64,000 nucleotides of DNA from Casuarina equisetifolia (lineage: Eukaryota > Streptophyta > Magnoliopsida > Fagales > Casuarinaceae): the NCBI GenBank assembly GCA_028551475.1, contig CM052356.1:31647884-31711883 (forward strand). The letters are read 5' to 3'. The translations under genes and the position numbers were made by a program. The notes below the pieces were generated by a model that saw only the letters and a list, made by a program, of their open reading frames with translations, searched no databases and had not been told where the DNA came from. Each line of letters starts with the position of its first letter. Position 1 is the stretch's first letter. Shown here piece by piece: positions 39,201-52,200 of the stretch.

Positions 39201-41921
39201 TTTATCATGGCTGCAAATGTGGGTCAACCAAAGGCATTCTACCAGCTGGCAAAAATGTTCCATACTGGTGTGGGGCTGAAGAAGAACCTTCCTATGGTAA
39301 TGGAGTTTTATTATGTTTTCTATCTTCATTTAGGTTGCATTTATGTTTTACTAACTCAATGTACATTGCAGTCAAGCTTTCTTTTCTCCTTTTTTTTTTT
39401 TTTTTCCCTTTTAAGAAAAAAATTCTTTTGACAATTATCTCTTTCAGGTCAGTGTTCTCTTGCTCAGCACTGTTAGAACAGCCATATGATCGACCAACTC
39501 CATGCTTAAGTTAGGATTAGTTGTTTGTTGTATCAAGATAATACAGATCATCATTACGTAGGCACTAAATTGAGATATTATTAATAGGAGAATTTAGAAT
39601 AAACTATAACTAAGCTTAAGATTATTTTCTTGCTGGGAAAATGAGTCCTATTTTCTTTCTTCTTGAGGAAAATAAAGTAATAAGTTGGTCTTTTCTTTGT
39701 GGTAAAGAGCAGGGGGTGGGGGCCTTTGTTGAACTTTATTGGTCTGCTAGAATGAAAAATTGTATGAGCAAGAATTTGATAAAACATATAATTTACTCTC
39801 AAGGAAAGTGAAGCGCTAATTTCTCAATGAGATCATCCTTTGAAAATTGGCTCTCTACAGCAGCTGCGGAATGTTATGTTGAAGAAACTGCGTTTGTTGG
39901 ATTTGCCAGCAATTGGTGTATGATTTATAAAATTTTATAAAATTTACCAACTTGGCTGAATTACTTGGTTCAATGTGAAACTAACTCATAAATGAGTACT
40001 AAAAATGTTGTTTTTTCGTCCTGTTCTGAAGAAAGCCTGCTTCCTTTAAATGTATCAGGTCACTCTCCCATGATGATTTAATTTTCTCACCTATCCCAAA
40101 GTAAAAAGGCTTTTGAAAATCTCATTAAAAAGGCATTATTTATACATTTATTTAAGCATGTTCATAGTTTATATGTGGTTGCTCAGGTTCGGGATTCCAA
40201 TACAACCCTTGTTTGTTTGGATTTTGATAAAGGTGAATGTACATGCATGGGGTTGGGGGGTAGGTGGGACTGGATTAAGGGTGGCCTGGCCCCGTTGGGA
40301 TTTTTAATGAGAAAGCTTTAGTTCTGTTTCAAATGGCATGATCAAGTTATTTTACATGTTATATTGCGATAGCAACTACCAAGCCTAGTTGATAATGGTT
40401 AGATAAACTGATTGTTGATAACATTTTTCGTTAATAGGTTTCTTTCTCTGGTGATAAGGTATTGGCTTGTGTTGACCTATTACTTGGACAAATGTTGTGT
40501 CTTGCCTAGGACATTTCTATGTTTGCCAATGTATTTTGGTTACTAAAGCACAAAAGACCTCTTTGACCTTCTTCTCCCCCTTCCCTCCCTCTCTTAAAGA
40601 TCCAAAAAAATGTTCTTCAATTCTTTTTGAGAGTTAGACAAAGAATTGATATATTAATCTCTTTAATTTCTAGCAGCTATTATGCATATTTTTAATTTGT
40701 TAAGATGCCCAATACTTAGTATCAATCAATCAACAATTGAGTTTTTTTATTTATTTCAGGCAACTGCATTGTACAAATTAGTTGCAGAACGAGGCCCATG
40801 GAGTTCCTTGTCTAGATGGGCACTTGAATCATACTTAAAAGGCGATGTGGGTAAGGCGTTCCTACTGTATGCTAGGATGGCTGAACTAGGCTATGAGATA
40901 GCCCAGAGTAATGCTGCATGGATCCTTGACAAATATGGGGAACGTAGCATGTGCATGGGAGAGTCCGAGTTATGTACTGATGCAGAAAGGCATCAGCGTG
41001 CACATTCTTTGTGGTGGCAGGCTTCTGAGCAGGGCAATGAACATGCTGCTTTGCTTATTGGGGATGCATATTACTATGGCCGGGTAAGTGTCCTGGGATG
41101 AAACTAGTCTCAGGTTGCTCAAGTTTCAGGATTATGATAGTCGGGACTTGGATTTCCCACTCCATAATTTTCCTAACTTCTCTTTTTGTTTTCTGTTTCC
41201 TTCTCAGGGTACTGAGAGGGATTATCATCGAGCAGCAAAGGCTTACTTGCATGCCAAATCCCAATCAAATGCTCAAGCCATGTTCAACCTTGGATACATG
41301 CACGAACATGGCCAAGGAATTCCCTTTGATCTCCATCTTGCCAAGCGTTACTATGATCAAGCCCTATCGGTTGATTCTGCTGCAAAATTGCCTGTCAAAC
41401 TTGCCCTTGCGAGCTTGTGGATACGAAAGAACTATGCCAACAGTTTCCTGGTGAGTCTACCGGTCCAGTTTAAGAGCTTATCTTCTTCCTTGGTGATTCT
41501 AGTAGAATGTTCTATCAAGTGCTACCCTAATCCTAACAACTCAACAATGCTTAAAAACTTGAGCTAGTTTAGTTATCAGTTGACTCAACTCTCACTGGTG
41601 TTTGATCTCGTTGATGTAGGAAGTTAATTGAAAATAATGAAATCAAGCCGTTCCTTTTTCCAGACACTGAATTCAGGTGTTTCTTATGTATAAATTTAGG
41701 TTCATTGGATCGATTCATTGCCTGAAGTCTATCCAAAAGTAGCAACATGGGTGGAGGAAGTGCTTTTGGACGAAGGGAATGCAACCATACTCACCCTTTT
41801 TGTTTGCCTTCTTACTGTCCTTTATCTTCGGGAGCGGCATCGGAGGCATGCTGCTCCAGCCCCCGGTGAGGTGCCTGTGCCACACAACCCTAATGAGCAT
41901 GGTGCACCTGTACCAAACTAA
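36267..41921 (+). CDS. HRD3A: HRD3A / SEL1L homologue, ERAD ubiquitin-ligase component
   Basis: Six exons (36267-36821, 37315-37806, 39081-39296, 40760-41083, 41208-41450, 41700-41921) give 683 aa, close to Arabidopsis HRD3A (about 678). All five introns are phase 0. The N-terminal signal peptide is hydrophobic ([19 protein letters not shown]). An acidic Asp/Ser-rich linker follows, then a chain of Sel1-like repeats (for example [48 protein letters not shown]). A C-terminal membrane anchor ([14 protein letters not shown]) and a short proline-rich cytosolic tail complete it. HRD3A sits in the ER lumen bound to the HRD1 ubiquitin ligase and recruits misfolded glycoproteins for degradation. The 3' end lies inside the tandem duplication; a broken copy of exons 4-6 is found at 44335-45960. 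The UPR-type promoter site suits its role. Confidence 0.96.
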
Positions 41922-43972
41922 TTCATGTCACTAGTGGTTCTCGGAAATTACAAGGCTAATTTGATACATCAGAGAAACTTCTTTTTACCATTATGATGTA
42001 CAGGTGTATATTTTAGGGAAAACTATACCATAGAGAGTCTCAGCAAGTTGGAAATGATTTTAAACCATGCATCTCAAATTGGATTTACATGGTCGTTACT
42101 GTTGTGGGAGGTACATCTGAGTTTGATTCCTTTTCAGTTTTCTTTATATTTTGGTGCCTCCATTTGGTTTGAATCGAGAAACTAGGGCACAAGATCTTTA
42201 TTGTCCTTCATATTATGGAGTTGATGAATTTTTGGGAACAAAATGTTGTAAGATCCAGTTATGGACTGTACACACAAACGAAGTTTTTGGAACATTTGTT
42301 TTTCCTTTTAGTAGGACATTAAGTTGTCAGCTATTCTCCGTTGTCATACCAGAGATTGTCTTACTACATTGGAGGTTTACCTTATTTTTCCCATAATTTT
42401 TGTGGTTTTCTTCCCTTGTTCACTGTGCAAGCTGGATGGAGATACTAGTGCACAAGATCCTTATTGGTTGAACAGATTCCTGTCAAAGCATCTTTTTAAT
42501 CTATATTATACTATTGTGGTAATAATAGAGATATCATATAAGGTGTTTTTGATCAGATCATAGAGAATCAGCTTTTGAAGTATGTTCTTACACCATCTTC
42601 ACCATACAAAAGATCATGGATTCTGGCAGTTGGATCCTCTAGGGTCAGCCTCATCCTGTAAGTCTCAAATAGAGAGGATATCCTTAGCCTGCCAGGGAAG
42701 CGCTGCAACTCAAGCTACAGACTGGAATTTAGCTGTTACCTGTGACACATGGTTTGTTTGGCCAAGCACTTGAATTAAGTTCTAAGGCCCCTACAATATT
42801 TAGATATATCACTTCATGCCAACTTCCTCACATTCATTTAGGCGAAACGTAAATTATAGAATGATGTTTTCCATAAGAAGAAAGGAGAAGGGCAGGGAGG
42901 TGGGGAAGAAACCTTAAAGGGGAGTACTTCCTCCCCCAGTCAATCACCATGTCTCAGCCAGTGAAATTACCTTATTCATAGCTTAAACTCCACCAGCAAA
43001 ACTCCCTCTGAGTCAGTCAGACACAAACACACAAAACTTGTACCTTTTTACCCGCCAGAGATTTTATCAATCATCAAGGAGCTATCCGTTTGATATTATG
43101 ACCAGAGAAAATGATATCATGATTACGGTTTACCATTGTATGTTGCCCCAACTACCTTCATCTCTTTGTATCTTTTACTGCTTCTTTATTGCTAGTTACC
43201 AGCAATTACATCTCTCCCAAGAATCACTGGGAAGCATAATAATATATAAAAATAAAAATAATAAAAAAAAGAAGTTCTGGCCTCTGAAGGACTCAAGGAT
43301 TGAGTTCTGTCTGAAGAAATTTTAACAAAAGAAACTCGCAAAAATTAAATAAAAATTAAAGAACGAAAAGGAACCATGCGCATTGCAACGTAATGAAAGC
43401 AGTTGATAGAAGCAACACTGCCAGCTTAGAAAGTCATGCTTTTCATTTAATTGTAATGTAAACAAATGAGAAGAAGATAAATGCTTTGACGTTGAATGTA
43501 CATGCCAGTGAAAATGTAAATCCGTTTGCTATAAGGAGCTTCCATTATAAAATCATGGACATCTCAATAGAAAGCGACTAGATATTACGTCTCAAAGTGT
43601 CAAAAACACCATAAAGTACACAGGAGAACAGATAGAATACCTCTGGATAGGTAAGAACATCCATTGATGTGACAAGTGGTGCATGGTCATAATCTACTTC
43701 TGCACTGGGGAAAGGACATGTACTGTCAAAGACTTCAGAAAACAAAAGATGATATTTTTGAGGACCCTGAATTACAAAATTCATTGACAAGAGTCCCAAG
43801 CCAATGTGATACCTGTAATACGTGTTCAAGGAAAGCACCAATATGGAATCCGTCTCAATTCTGATGATAACCGCTCATTGTATAACCTGACAAATAATTA
43901 CAAGCAGCATTTTGTTAGAAAAAAGTTTGTGAAATATACCACCAGAGTTTCAAGCCAGAGCAACAACCTTCG
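41026..43972. repeat. Tandem segmental duplication, copy A
   Basis: Direct repeat of copy B (44335-48868). From left to right it holds the end of HRD3A exon 4, exons 5-6, the HRD3A 3' UTR, then counterparts of POT1 exons 9, 8 and 7 (in this gene's own numbering) on the minus strand. Homology starts at TGAGCAG-GCAAT (41026 versus 44335) and ends at ACAACCTT (43970 versus 48866). Copy A lacks the counterpart of about 46000-47330, so the last POT1 exon is missing. Confidence 0.85.
42592..43886 (-). pseudogene. POT1 3' fragment, dead copy
   Basis: Three exons are recognisable by identity to the intact gene: 43813-43886 (74 nt, like exon 7), 43641-43732 (92 nt, like exon 8) and 42592-42739 (148 nt, like exon 9, which is 153 nt). 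Splice sites are mostly kept. The exon 7 copy has TGA in place of a tryptophan codon. The exon 9 copy has TGA in place of an arginine codon, a 3-nt loss and a 2-nt loss that shifts the frame. The final exon and exons 1-6 are absent. It cannot encode a POT1 domain. It lies downstream of HRD3A in antisense orientation and could at most give antisense RNA. Confidence 0.88.
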
Positions 43973-44334
43973 GCATTTTTAAGACTCCTCTTTGATTTCC
44001 ATATGCTCCTTGAGTTTTCCCTCTATAATTATTATTGAATGATAAGGTTGTATAAATTTACATCAATATATACAAGTAGACATTGTACATTGTTCTTTGC
44101 TATAGGTTCAATTAGAGTATGGTTTCAATAACTTGCTGGCTTCTTCTCAATTCTCTCGCATTCAATTTGTGTCATTATTGTTGTCAAAACTTATTCCAAA
44201 ACTCACTTCTCGATTTTTTTCTTTCTTTTTTTTTTTAAAAGAAGATATATCTAGTAAAATTTTAAGTTAAAGACTCTGCTAATCTCTTTGACTAAGATGA
44301 TTCAAATACACTAATCCTTAAAAGTCAAGACTTT
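43973..44334. other. Junction segment between duplication copies
   Basis: About 360 bp with no counterpart after copy B or before copy A. It is AT-rich, with a poly-T run near 44214-44236. It may be filler DNA or a remnant of a larger first copy; I see no gene or clear element ends. Confidence 0.5.
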
Positions 44335-44994
44335 TGAGCAGAGCAATCTTTGCTCACTGGGGATGCATATTCATGTGGTCGGGTAAGTATCCTATGGGTG
44401 CCCTAGGTTCAGGACTATGATAGTCGGACTTGGATCTCCCACTCCTTAATTTTCCTAACTTCTCCTATTGTTTTCTGTTTCCTTCTCAGGGTACTGAGAG
44501 GGATTATCATCGAGCGGCAAAGGCTTACTTGCATGCCAAATCCCAATCAAATGCTCAAGCCATGTTCAATATTGGATACATGCACGAACATGGCCAAGGA
44601 CTTCCCTTTGATCTCCATCTTGCCAAGCGTTAATATGATCTAGCCCCATCGGTTGATCCTGCTGCAAAATCGCCTGAGAAACTTGCCCTTGCAAGCTTGT
44701 GGATACAAAAGAACTATGCCAACAGCTTGCTGGTGAGTCTACCAGTCCAGCTTAACAGCTTGTCTTCTTGAGCTGTAATTGAAGATCTGCAGTATATTTC
44801 CTTCGTGATACTAGCGGAATGTTCTATTAAGTGCTACTCTAATCCTCGCAGCTCAACGATGCTTAAAACTTAGAGCTAGTTTAGTTATCAATTAACACAA
44901 CTTTCAGTAGTGTTTGATCTCGTTGATTAAGGAAGTTAATTGAAAATAATGAAATCAAGCCACTCCTTTTTCTAGATACTAAGTTTGAGCATTT

Positions 44995-45858
44995 CTCTTT
45001 TTTTTTTTTCCTTGTAAAAGATCAAGAATTATATATTACCGTAAAAATTATAAAATTGTTTAGTTATAATATCATTATTTGGCTCAAACACTGTATTTGG
45101 AAAATTTCAAAACTCTTATAAGAATTTATTATAACTTATATGTTTTATTCCTTTAATAGCTGAACTCTTCTCACTCACATTTTTTTTTATTTTAGTAATA
45201 ATGGTTGAATTATCTAGACTTTTATTACTGATTTTTTTTTTATTTTTTTTCCTTCTAAATATGATACAATACGGCATTGAAAAATATACTCAAAAAAGTT
45301 GCTGCAAAATTCTTATTCTTGATAGCTTTGATCATCAAACATATTTTAACTTTCCACTATTTAATTTTTCAAATTAATCCATTAATATCTAACAAAGCCT
45401 TCCATATATAATTTGTGAACCTACATTTAAAAAATAAATGTTCTTGTGATTCTTTTCTTTGTTGACAAATATTGTATTTTAGGTCTACTGAACTATTCCA
45501 TATAGTCACACAATCTGTTATAGATAGTTTGTCTTTTAAAATGATTCAACAAATAAAATTATGTTTTGATATTTCTTTCTATACAATTTGTTGTAGATAG
45601 TTTATCTTTCAAAATGATCCAACAAATAAAATTATGTTTTGATACAAGTCTTATTCATTCAATATTTTTTTAGTTCCCTCTTAGTGCTACTTTTGACAGT
45701 AGTGTATTCTATGCCATAAGAGTTTTTCAATTGCCATTTTATTCCATCTATAAATGTCTATCAAACTCAATCCTCCAAATATTTCAGGTCAACAAATTTA
45801 TTTTTATGTCACTTTTGCTACATATCATCCATTAAATTTTCCTACCAAAAGAAGATTC
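44995..45858 (-). mobile_element. 5'-truncated LINE (non-LTR retrotransposon) fragment
   Basis: On the minus strand the end of a LINE ORF2 is readable. About 45786-45710 gives FGGLSLIDIYRWNKM-LLWH, the plant LINE GGLGL-D--WN motif. About 45455-45379 gives ESQEHLFFKCRFTNYIWK, the C-terminal reverse-transcriptase zinc-binding region (normally C-x2-C ... HLFF-C). The poly-T tract at about 44996-45011 on the plus strand is the poly-A tail. Stops show decay. It sits where HRD3A intron 5 would be in copy B and is absent from copy A. A target-site duplication is not obvious. Confidence 0.72.
45511..45644. repeat. Tandem duplication within the LINE (73-bp period)
   Basis: 45511-45571 and 45584-45644 are close copies; each ends in AACAAATAAAATTATGTTTT followed by GATA. 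It duplicates part of the zinc-binding region of the LINE and probably happened after insertion. Confidence 0.75.
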
Positions 45859-46289
45859 TAAAATTTATTTAGGTTCCCTGGATTGATCCATTGCCTGGCT
45901 TCACTAAGCCCAATGGGATTCTCCCATAATTTTTGTGGTTTTCTTCCAACGTTCATTTTTGGAAGCCGGCTGGGCAGTTATAGGATTAGAAGTGCCTCCT
46001 TGGCCTTCTGTCATGAGGGGTCCGAATCAATAAGTAAAATTACTGAGGCAGATTTATCTTGATAATAATATAAACGCACAATGATTACTATACAAATGAT
46101 TAACAAAAGTTCCATTACAAGATAAATCTGTACGCAAGCAAGTATTTACCACCTTCCATATAAACATTTTCTTTACAACGAAAAATATTTCACACCATTT
46201 ACAAGCAATATATAAGAAGGATAGTTACTTTCATATACAAAACTTCTAAGTTCAGCAGTCCAAGATCTAGCACATGCTAGTCAGAGTCC

Positions 46290-49200
46290 TCACTCCAGCT
46301 TGGTGCCGAAGATTCGGTACTGTCTAGTTTCCCAAGCTTCATTTTTTGAGAGGTAATATGATTTCAGGCAAAACTGGGCCCATGGTGGACTTCTTGGAGC
46401 ATCTTTAATCACCTTACCATCATCACCCACAGCTAACCCAAGCAATCTGTTTAGCTTTCGTTCCAACACATCAACAGAGGGATGCCCATCAAAAAATTTC
46501 TCCTATCATGTATGAAGATGGCACAATCACAAAGAATCCTACCGTGTAAAGAGTCGATGAAAGAAAGTATAATAATAACTTGTTTGATTTCAATATGATG
46601 CTGAAATCTGAAACATGAATAAGAAGTTCCAGTAGAGGATTTTAAATATATGAATCACTTGAAAAAGTGGCAAAGTATAATGTTGGTATACACCGCCTAC
46701 TGACAATTTTCTATTGTTGGCATCCGCTAGTAGTCTAGTTGCCTTGATGTCACGGACTTGGATTTCAACCAAAAGACCGGCCTTAATAAAAGGAATAGCT
46801 AAACTCACTTGCATAAACAGGATCCCCTGCTTGCGCTCCTTGGGGGGTGGGGTGGGGTGGTGAAGTTCTCACTACTAAGACGTGACATTAGGCTTCTTTA
46901 GCCAAGAGGTCTCAAGCTTGACACTCATTCTGGGCATCCCTTTGCCTAATTAAAAAAAGACAATGTTATATTGTTAGATATAACTTGGTTTAAGACCGGA
47001 TTACATTCCCATTCCCATCTACTATTGGTTTGTATATGGGAAGAAGCTAGAAGTATCAAATCCCTCTATGATGGAAAGATGGAGTTCTGTAAAAGCATTG
47101 GTATGACAAAATGGGGTCCGTAGTGAACCAAAAGACTCATTTATGAAAAACAGGACTCTTTGTAAGGGGGAACTTTAAGTAGCCAGAAACACGCATAGAG
47201 CTAATCTGAAACTCAATCCTACTAAGCAGGACATCAAGAACCAAGAGGAAGAGAGAAAACTACCTAATTTGTTAAGAAGAGGCGCCAACATCATGTAAAA
47301 GCAAAAGATATGATGCAAATGAATGAAGAGTAAAAATGTCTAAAGCATCTTTTTAATTTATATTATACAATTGTGGAAATAACAGAGATATCATATAAGG
47401 AATTTTAGATCAGATAACATAAAATCAGCTTTTGAAGTACGTTCTTACACCATCTTCACCATACAAAAGAGCATGGATTCTGGCGGTCGGATCCTCTAGG
47501 GTCAGCCTCATCCTGTAAGTCCCAAGTGGAGAGAGGAGGTCCTCCTCCCTCCATGGAAGCGCTGCAACAACTCGAGCTACACACTTGAATTTAGCCGTTA
47601 CCTGTGACACAAGTAGTTCATTTGACAGAGCACTGTGATTAAGTTCTAAGGACCCTACATAATTTCGATATATCAGTTCATGCCAACCTCTTCACATTGA
47701 TTTAGGCAAAAAGTAAATTCTAAAATGATGTTTTCCATAAGAATAAAGGAGAAGGGCCGGGAGTAGGTGGGAGTAGGTGGGAGTGGTGGGGAAGACAGCT
47801 TAAGGGGAGTATATTTCTCCCCAGGTCAATCACCATGTCTCAGCCAGTGCAATTTCCTCTTTCATAGCTTCAACTCCACCAACAAAACTCTCTCTGAGTC
47901 CGTCATAGACACAAACATACAAAACTTGTACTTTCTTACCCGCCAGAGATTTTGTCCATCTACAAGTAGCTATGAATTTGATACTATGACCACAGAAAAT
48001 GACAGTGATGATTAAGGTTTACCATTGTTTTTTGCCTCAACTAATTTCATCTCTTTAATCTTTTACTGCTTCTCTATTGCTACTTATCGGCGGTTACACT
48101 TCTGCTAAGAATCACTAGGAAACATAATTATATAACCAAATAAAAAGAGAAAAGGGTTCTGATCTCTGAAGGACTCAAGGATTGAGTTCTGACTGAAGAA
48201 GTAAGAAAGAAACGAAAGAAGCTTGCAAAATTTAAAAAGAAGATTAAAAGGGGGGGGGAAAAAAAGAACTTTGCGCATTGCAATGAAATGAAAGCACTTA
48301 GTATAATCAACACTGCCAGCGTAGAAAGTCATATTTTTCATTTGATCGTAATGCAAAGAAATGCTAAGAATATAAATGCTTGGACGTTGAATGGACATGC
48401 TAGTGAAAATACACATCTATTTGCAATAAGAAGCTTCGATTATAATAAAACCATGGACATCTTGGTTGAAAGCAACTAGATATTATGTCTCAAAGTGTCA
48501 AAAACAACAAAAAGTACACAGGAGAACAGATACAATACCTTTGGGTAGGTAAGAACATCCATTAATGTGACAAATGGTGCATGGTCATAATCTACTTCTG
48601 CGTTGGAAAAAGTACACGTACTGTCAAAGACTTCCAGAAAACAAAAGATTATATTTTCCAGCACCCTGAATTACAAAATTCATTGACAAGAATCCCAAAC
48701 CAATGTGACACCTGTAATACATATCCAAGGAAAGCACCAGGACGGAATCCGTCCCAATTCTGATGCTAAACGCTCGTCATATAACCTGACAAATAATTAC
48801 AAACAGCATTTTGTTAGAAAAAAGTTTGTGTAATATACCAGAGTTTCAAGCCAGAGAAACAACCTTTGGCGTGCCAATACGAGATGGTCATCATTTGGCG
48901 TATAGCGAAGTTTTGTGAAAGATGTCAATACACCCTGCCATAATCCTGACTGAACTTCACAGAGCACATTCACAATTTTTATCCATTTCCCAGAATGCAG
49001 CAAGTTGAGGTACTGCTTCTGCACACCACGGTCAAACCTCACCCTCAATATGGTTCCAACGGTAGGAAAAGTACATAACAAATCTTTTGGCAAGCGCATA
49101 GCTTCCAATTGCAAAGGAAGTGGGTTTTTAAGCTCATCTTCTAACCTGCGGTTAATGGTTTCAAACCTTGAGATTACTCTTTCTAAAACCAGGAGATAAA

Positions 49201-52200
49201 AATATTTCCAACATCTGTATAGAATTAATTTCAGACCTAGAAGATACTGTGCAATTATCAAACATGTGAAATGAGATAAGATCACTAGTAAATCACATAT
49301 CTGAAGCATGAATCTACTTCTGGCCATGGTTAGTGAAGCGTTATCCCCTTCGTAACCAAAGAAGTAAATCAATTCAGTCAAAATCAGATAGACACATATC
49401 GCAATAGCCCAACGTCTCACTATTTCATACACAGACTGAATAGAGATCTAGAGGTCACACAAATAATCTCCATTCCAAATTGATATGCTCTGCATACATC
49501 GAACTACCATTCTATTTTTGTCTTCAAACCCTAAAGAAGTTAGGGAATACCATATAAAAACTATATGATACCAAGTTATATTGCAATCCATCCCCTTCAA
49601 AATTCAAGATATTGTAGAAATTAATTGACAAAATGCTGACAAACCCACTTTGAAGGAAGACGTAATGGCGGAGCATCAGTTCCATCCCAAAGATATGCTA
49701 TCCACTCATCTTCAGTCACCTTACAGATATCAACTATCTTGGGCACAATACATTAAGAAGAAACAAAACAATCAGTGCTTTAGGATGCTGAACTAAGAAT
49801 ACTAAAGTAGCCTGATTAAGTTATACACTGTAAGGTCTTCAACTACTAAGATATAATATCTAACTCACTTTAATTCACATGCAGAAAATGGAAATTGAAA
49901 AAAGCTGTTGAGTTACCTTGCATGCCAAATTTACATGTTCTCCTTCCTTGATCTCTCTCAAAAATATGAAGTTAGTTGACCCTACAAAGAAGACATACAG
50001 TTTGAGGTTCAGGATGAAACGTAGTTGAATTCCAGCATAATATCACAAAAGAAGATGAAAAAGAAGTTGTTAGACAAGTTAAATATAAGGAACACTATGA
50101 TGAAACTGCTTTGTGCTTAATCCAATTTTGATTTTTACAACCCAAGATCCAATATAAGGAAAAAAGTATCACAAAACCCCATTGTGCTGTTTTCTGGTTT
50201 TGATTTTATGACCCACAGTCCAATTCCATACAACTTTAAAAATGACAATTATGCCTTTCATGTAAAACACTTAAAAAAAAAAAAAAAAAAAGAGAAAAGC
50301 AAATTGCCAGGGTTATGATACAGCCATGGCACCCATGTGTTTTACAGCAGGTTTTGTGAATAGAGGTCTCAGCATCTTTTCTGCATACAGTAATTTGTTG
50401 TCTTTGCTTTTTGTAATAATTTTCTCAGTAACAAAACGAGAAAATGGTTTTTACCTGTTCCAACCAAGCCATATACCATAGAAGGAACTCTCATTTGTGT
50501 GTGAGCGTATGAGAGACAGAGTGAGGGTATTCATACAACGATAAACCTGAAAACGCTAGAATCATAGCTACTGTTGGGTCCGCAATTCAGCTTTCACCTA
50601 GCCACTGTTGTGGCCACGCCATGCAACTTTTTCTTGTTTCTTTTGCCTCTTTCCTTATTTTCTTTTTCTCTAAATTTCCTATAAGTGGCATATAATTATA
50701 TTTAATTGTCATCTACAAAAAATAATAGAAGTCTTGGATTCAAAAAAATCATGAACTTGAACTCTAAATTCGAAAATTTGAAACTATGGTCTAGAAATTA
50801 AAATCGAAATGGTGTGAAGGAGGAGATTCCATCGTCCCCCCAGTGTATATACAGTGTGAAACAAGATTCAAGACTTGGTTTTTAATTGAAGTGGATATCT
50901 CTCAGGCTTAAAGATGTTGCAGAAATATGCAAAAGTCATTTACAGCAAATTTAATGTGCCAAGGAAAAGATATGATGACTCTAATGCAATCACCAAGATT
51001 GAGAAGTACACTTAAATCAGAATGGACTGTAATTTGATATCTCCAGTGCTGAGTGTTTACTTTAAATGACAAACACCTGATAACTGCTTCATGTTTCAGC
51101 ATGTTAATGAAGGGATGTCATATAAGGCTTTCCCTTAAGTTAGCATGATTGATCACTCTTTCATTATAGGTATATTTGAAACAGCTAAAATAAGCTTTAG
51201 GGATAAAACAGAATATACAAAACTGGCCACTATGACAGACACATCAACTCTTTACCCTATTTGAGTATCAGGCGTTCATGCAAAAGAAGTTTTTTTTTTT
51301 CTCCCTCTTTTTTTTTTTCTGGAATTTTCAACCAAGACCACGAAACCTAAGTCTTCATCTTACAGACATCTCATTTAAGAATTTACAAGCATCTACCACT
51401 CAACTTTGAAAAGCTCTATGGAAATTCTCACAAAGTATTCAGTTCCATCCAAGTAGCTGTATCTTAGCAAAGAAGAAAAGGTGTAATGGAAAGAACAAAA
51501 AGTAATGACAAAGAGGCCAAAGCAATAACCTGTAAATGTAATTATGAGTAGATTCACCAGTCTTAACTTCATAACATACTACTAGCAATCATGACTTTTG
51601 AGGAGATGGTATAGGAATGAGTAATAAATTCATTGCATAGTGATACCAACGTGTTTATCTTTAAAAATACCTTTGTCAAGCTGAAAATCAGCAAACCATT
51701 TTCGCAGCCCTCCTATGAACCTCTTGTCCAGGTCTCTTGGGCGAAATTTAGCAGACACTTGATAAGGAAGGAAATCTTCACCACATTTGCCCCCATATAA
51801 GGCAAAAGAAGAAAATCTCTTATTGAAAACAGCATTCACTTCCCCAGAATGAGCTTTCATCTGTAAACCAAGCCATCCCTAATTTTAGTGCATCCCACAT
51901 TTTTAATTTCCTCAGAAACAAAGAGTATATTACAGGTCCAAAGGGTATATCTTCAGAAGCTAATTCAAGACACATGGCTCAGAAAAAAAAAAAAGAAAGA
52001 AAGAAAGAAAGAAAAAGATTCCATTGTGTTTCATGATAAGATGTCCAACAATTTTGGAGGCTTCAATCCCCAAACATTTTTCACCAATTAAACCAAATGA
52101 ACGTAAATCAAGCAGCATTCCAAAGACTAATGGCAAGGGAAATCCACCTTCCTTGACATAAAATGACCCAAAAACAAAAAAAAAAAAAAACTTAAGCTCT

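Larger units (their letters stand above)
44335..45960 (+). pseudogene. HRD3A 3' fragment, dead copy split by a LINE
   Basis: The segment 44490-44732 is an ungapped copy of HRD3A exon 5 (243 nt both). Tyr codon TAC has become TAA at 44631-44633 (codon 48 of the exon); acceptor TTCTCAG and donor GTGAGT are intact. The last bases of exon 4 with their donor are at 44335-44380. The start of exon 6 reappears at 45873 (GGTTCCCTGGATTGATCC) after the LINE, and most of exon 6 and the membrane anchor are deleted. There is no upstream promoter copy. Confidence 0.88.
44335..48868. repeat. Tandem segmental duplication, copy B
   Basis: Second copy of the HRD3A-POT1 junction in direct orientation. It holds HRD3A exon 4 end, exon 5 and a scrap of exon 6 with 3' UTR (dead), then POT1 exons 10, 9, 8 and 7 (alive). 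Relative to copy A it has lost the counterpart of about 41735-42385 and gained a LINE of about 0.86 kb (44995-45858). Confidence 0.85.

Noticed and set aside
46590-46814. Possible extra POT1 exon (minus strand) with a GTGAGT donor-like site near 46808
   Set aside because: POT1 exon 9 joins directly to the last exon in frame (GEDG to EKFFDGHPS), as the family pattern expects. Adding this segment finds no family match, so it is intronic.
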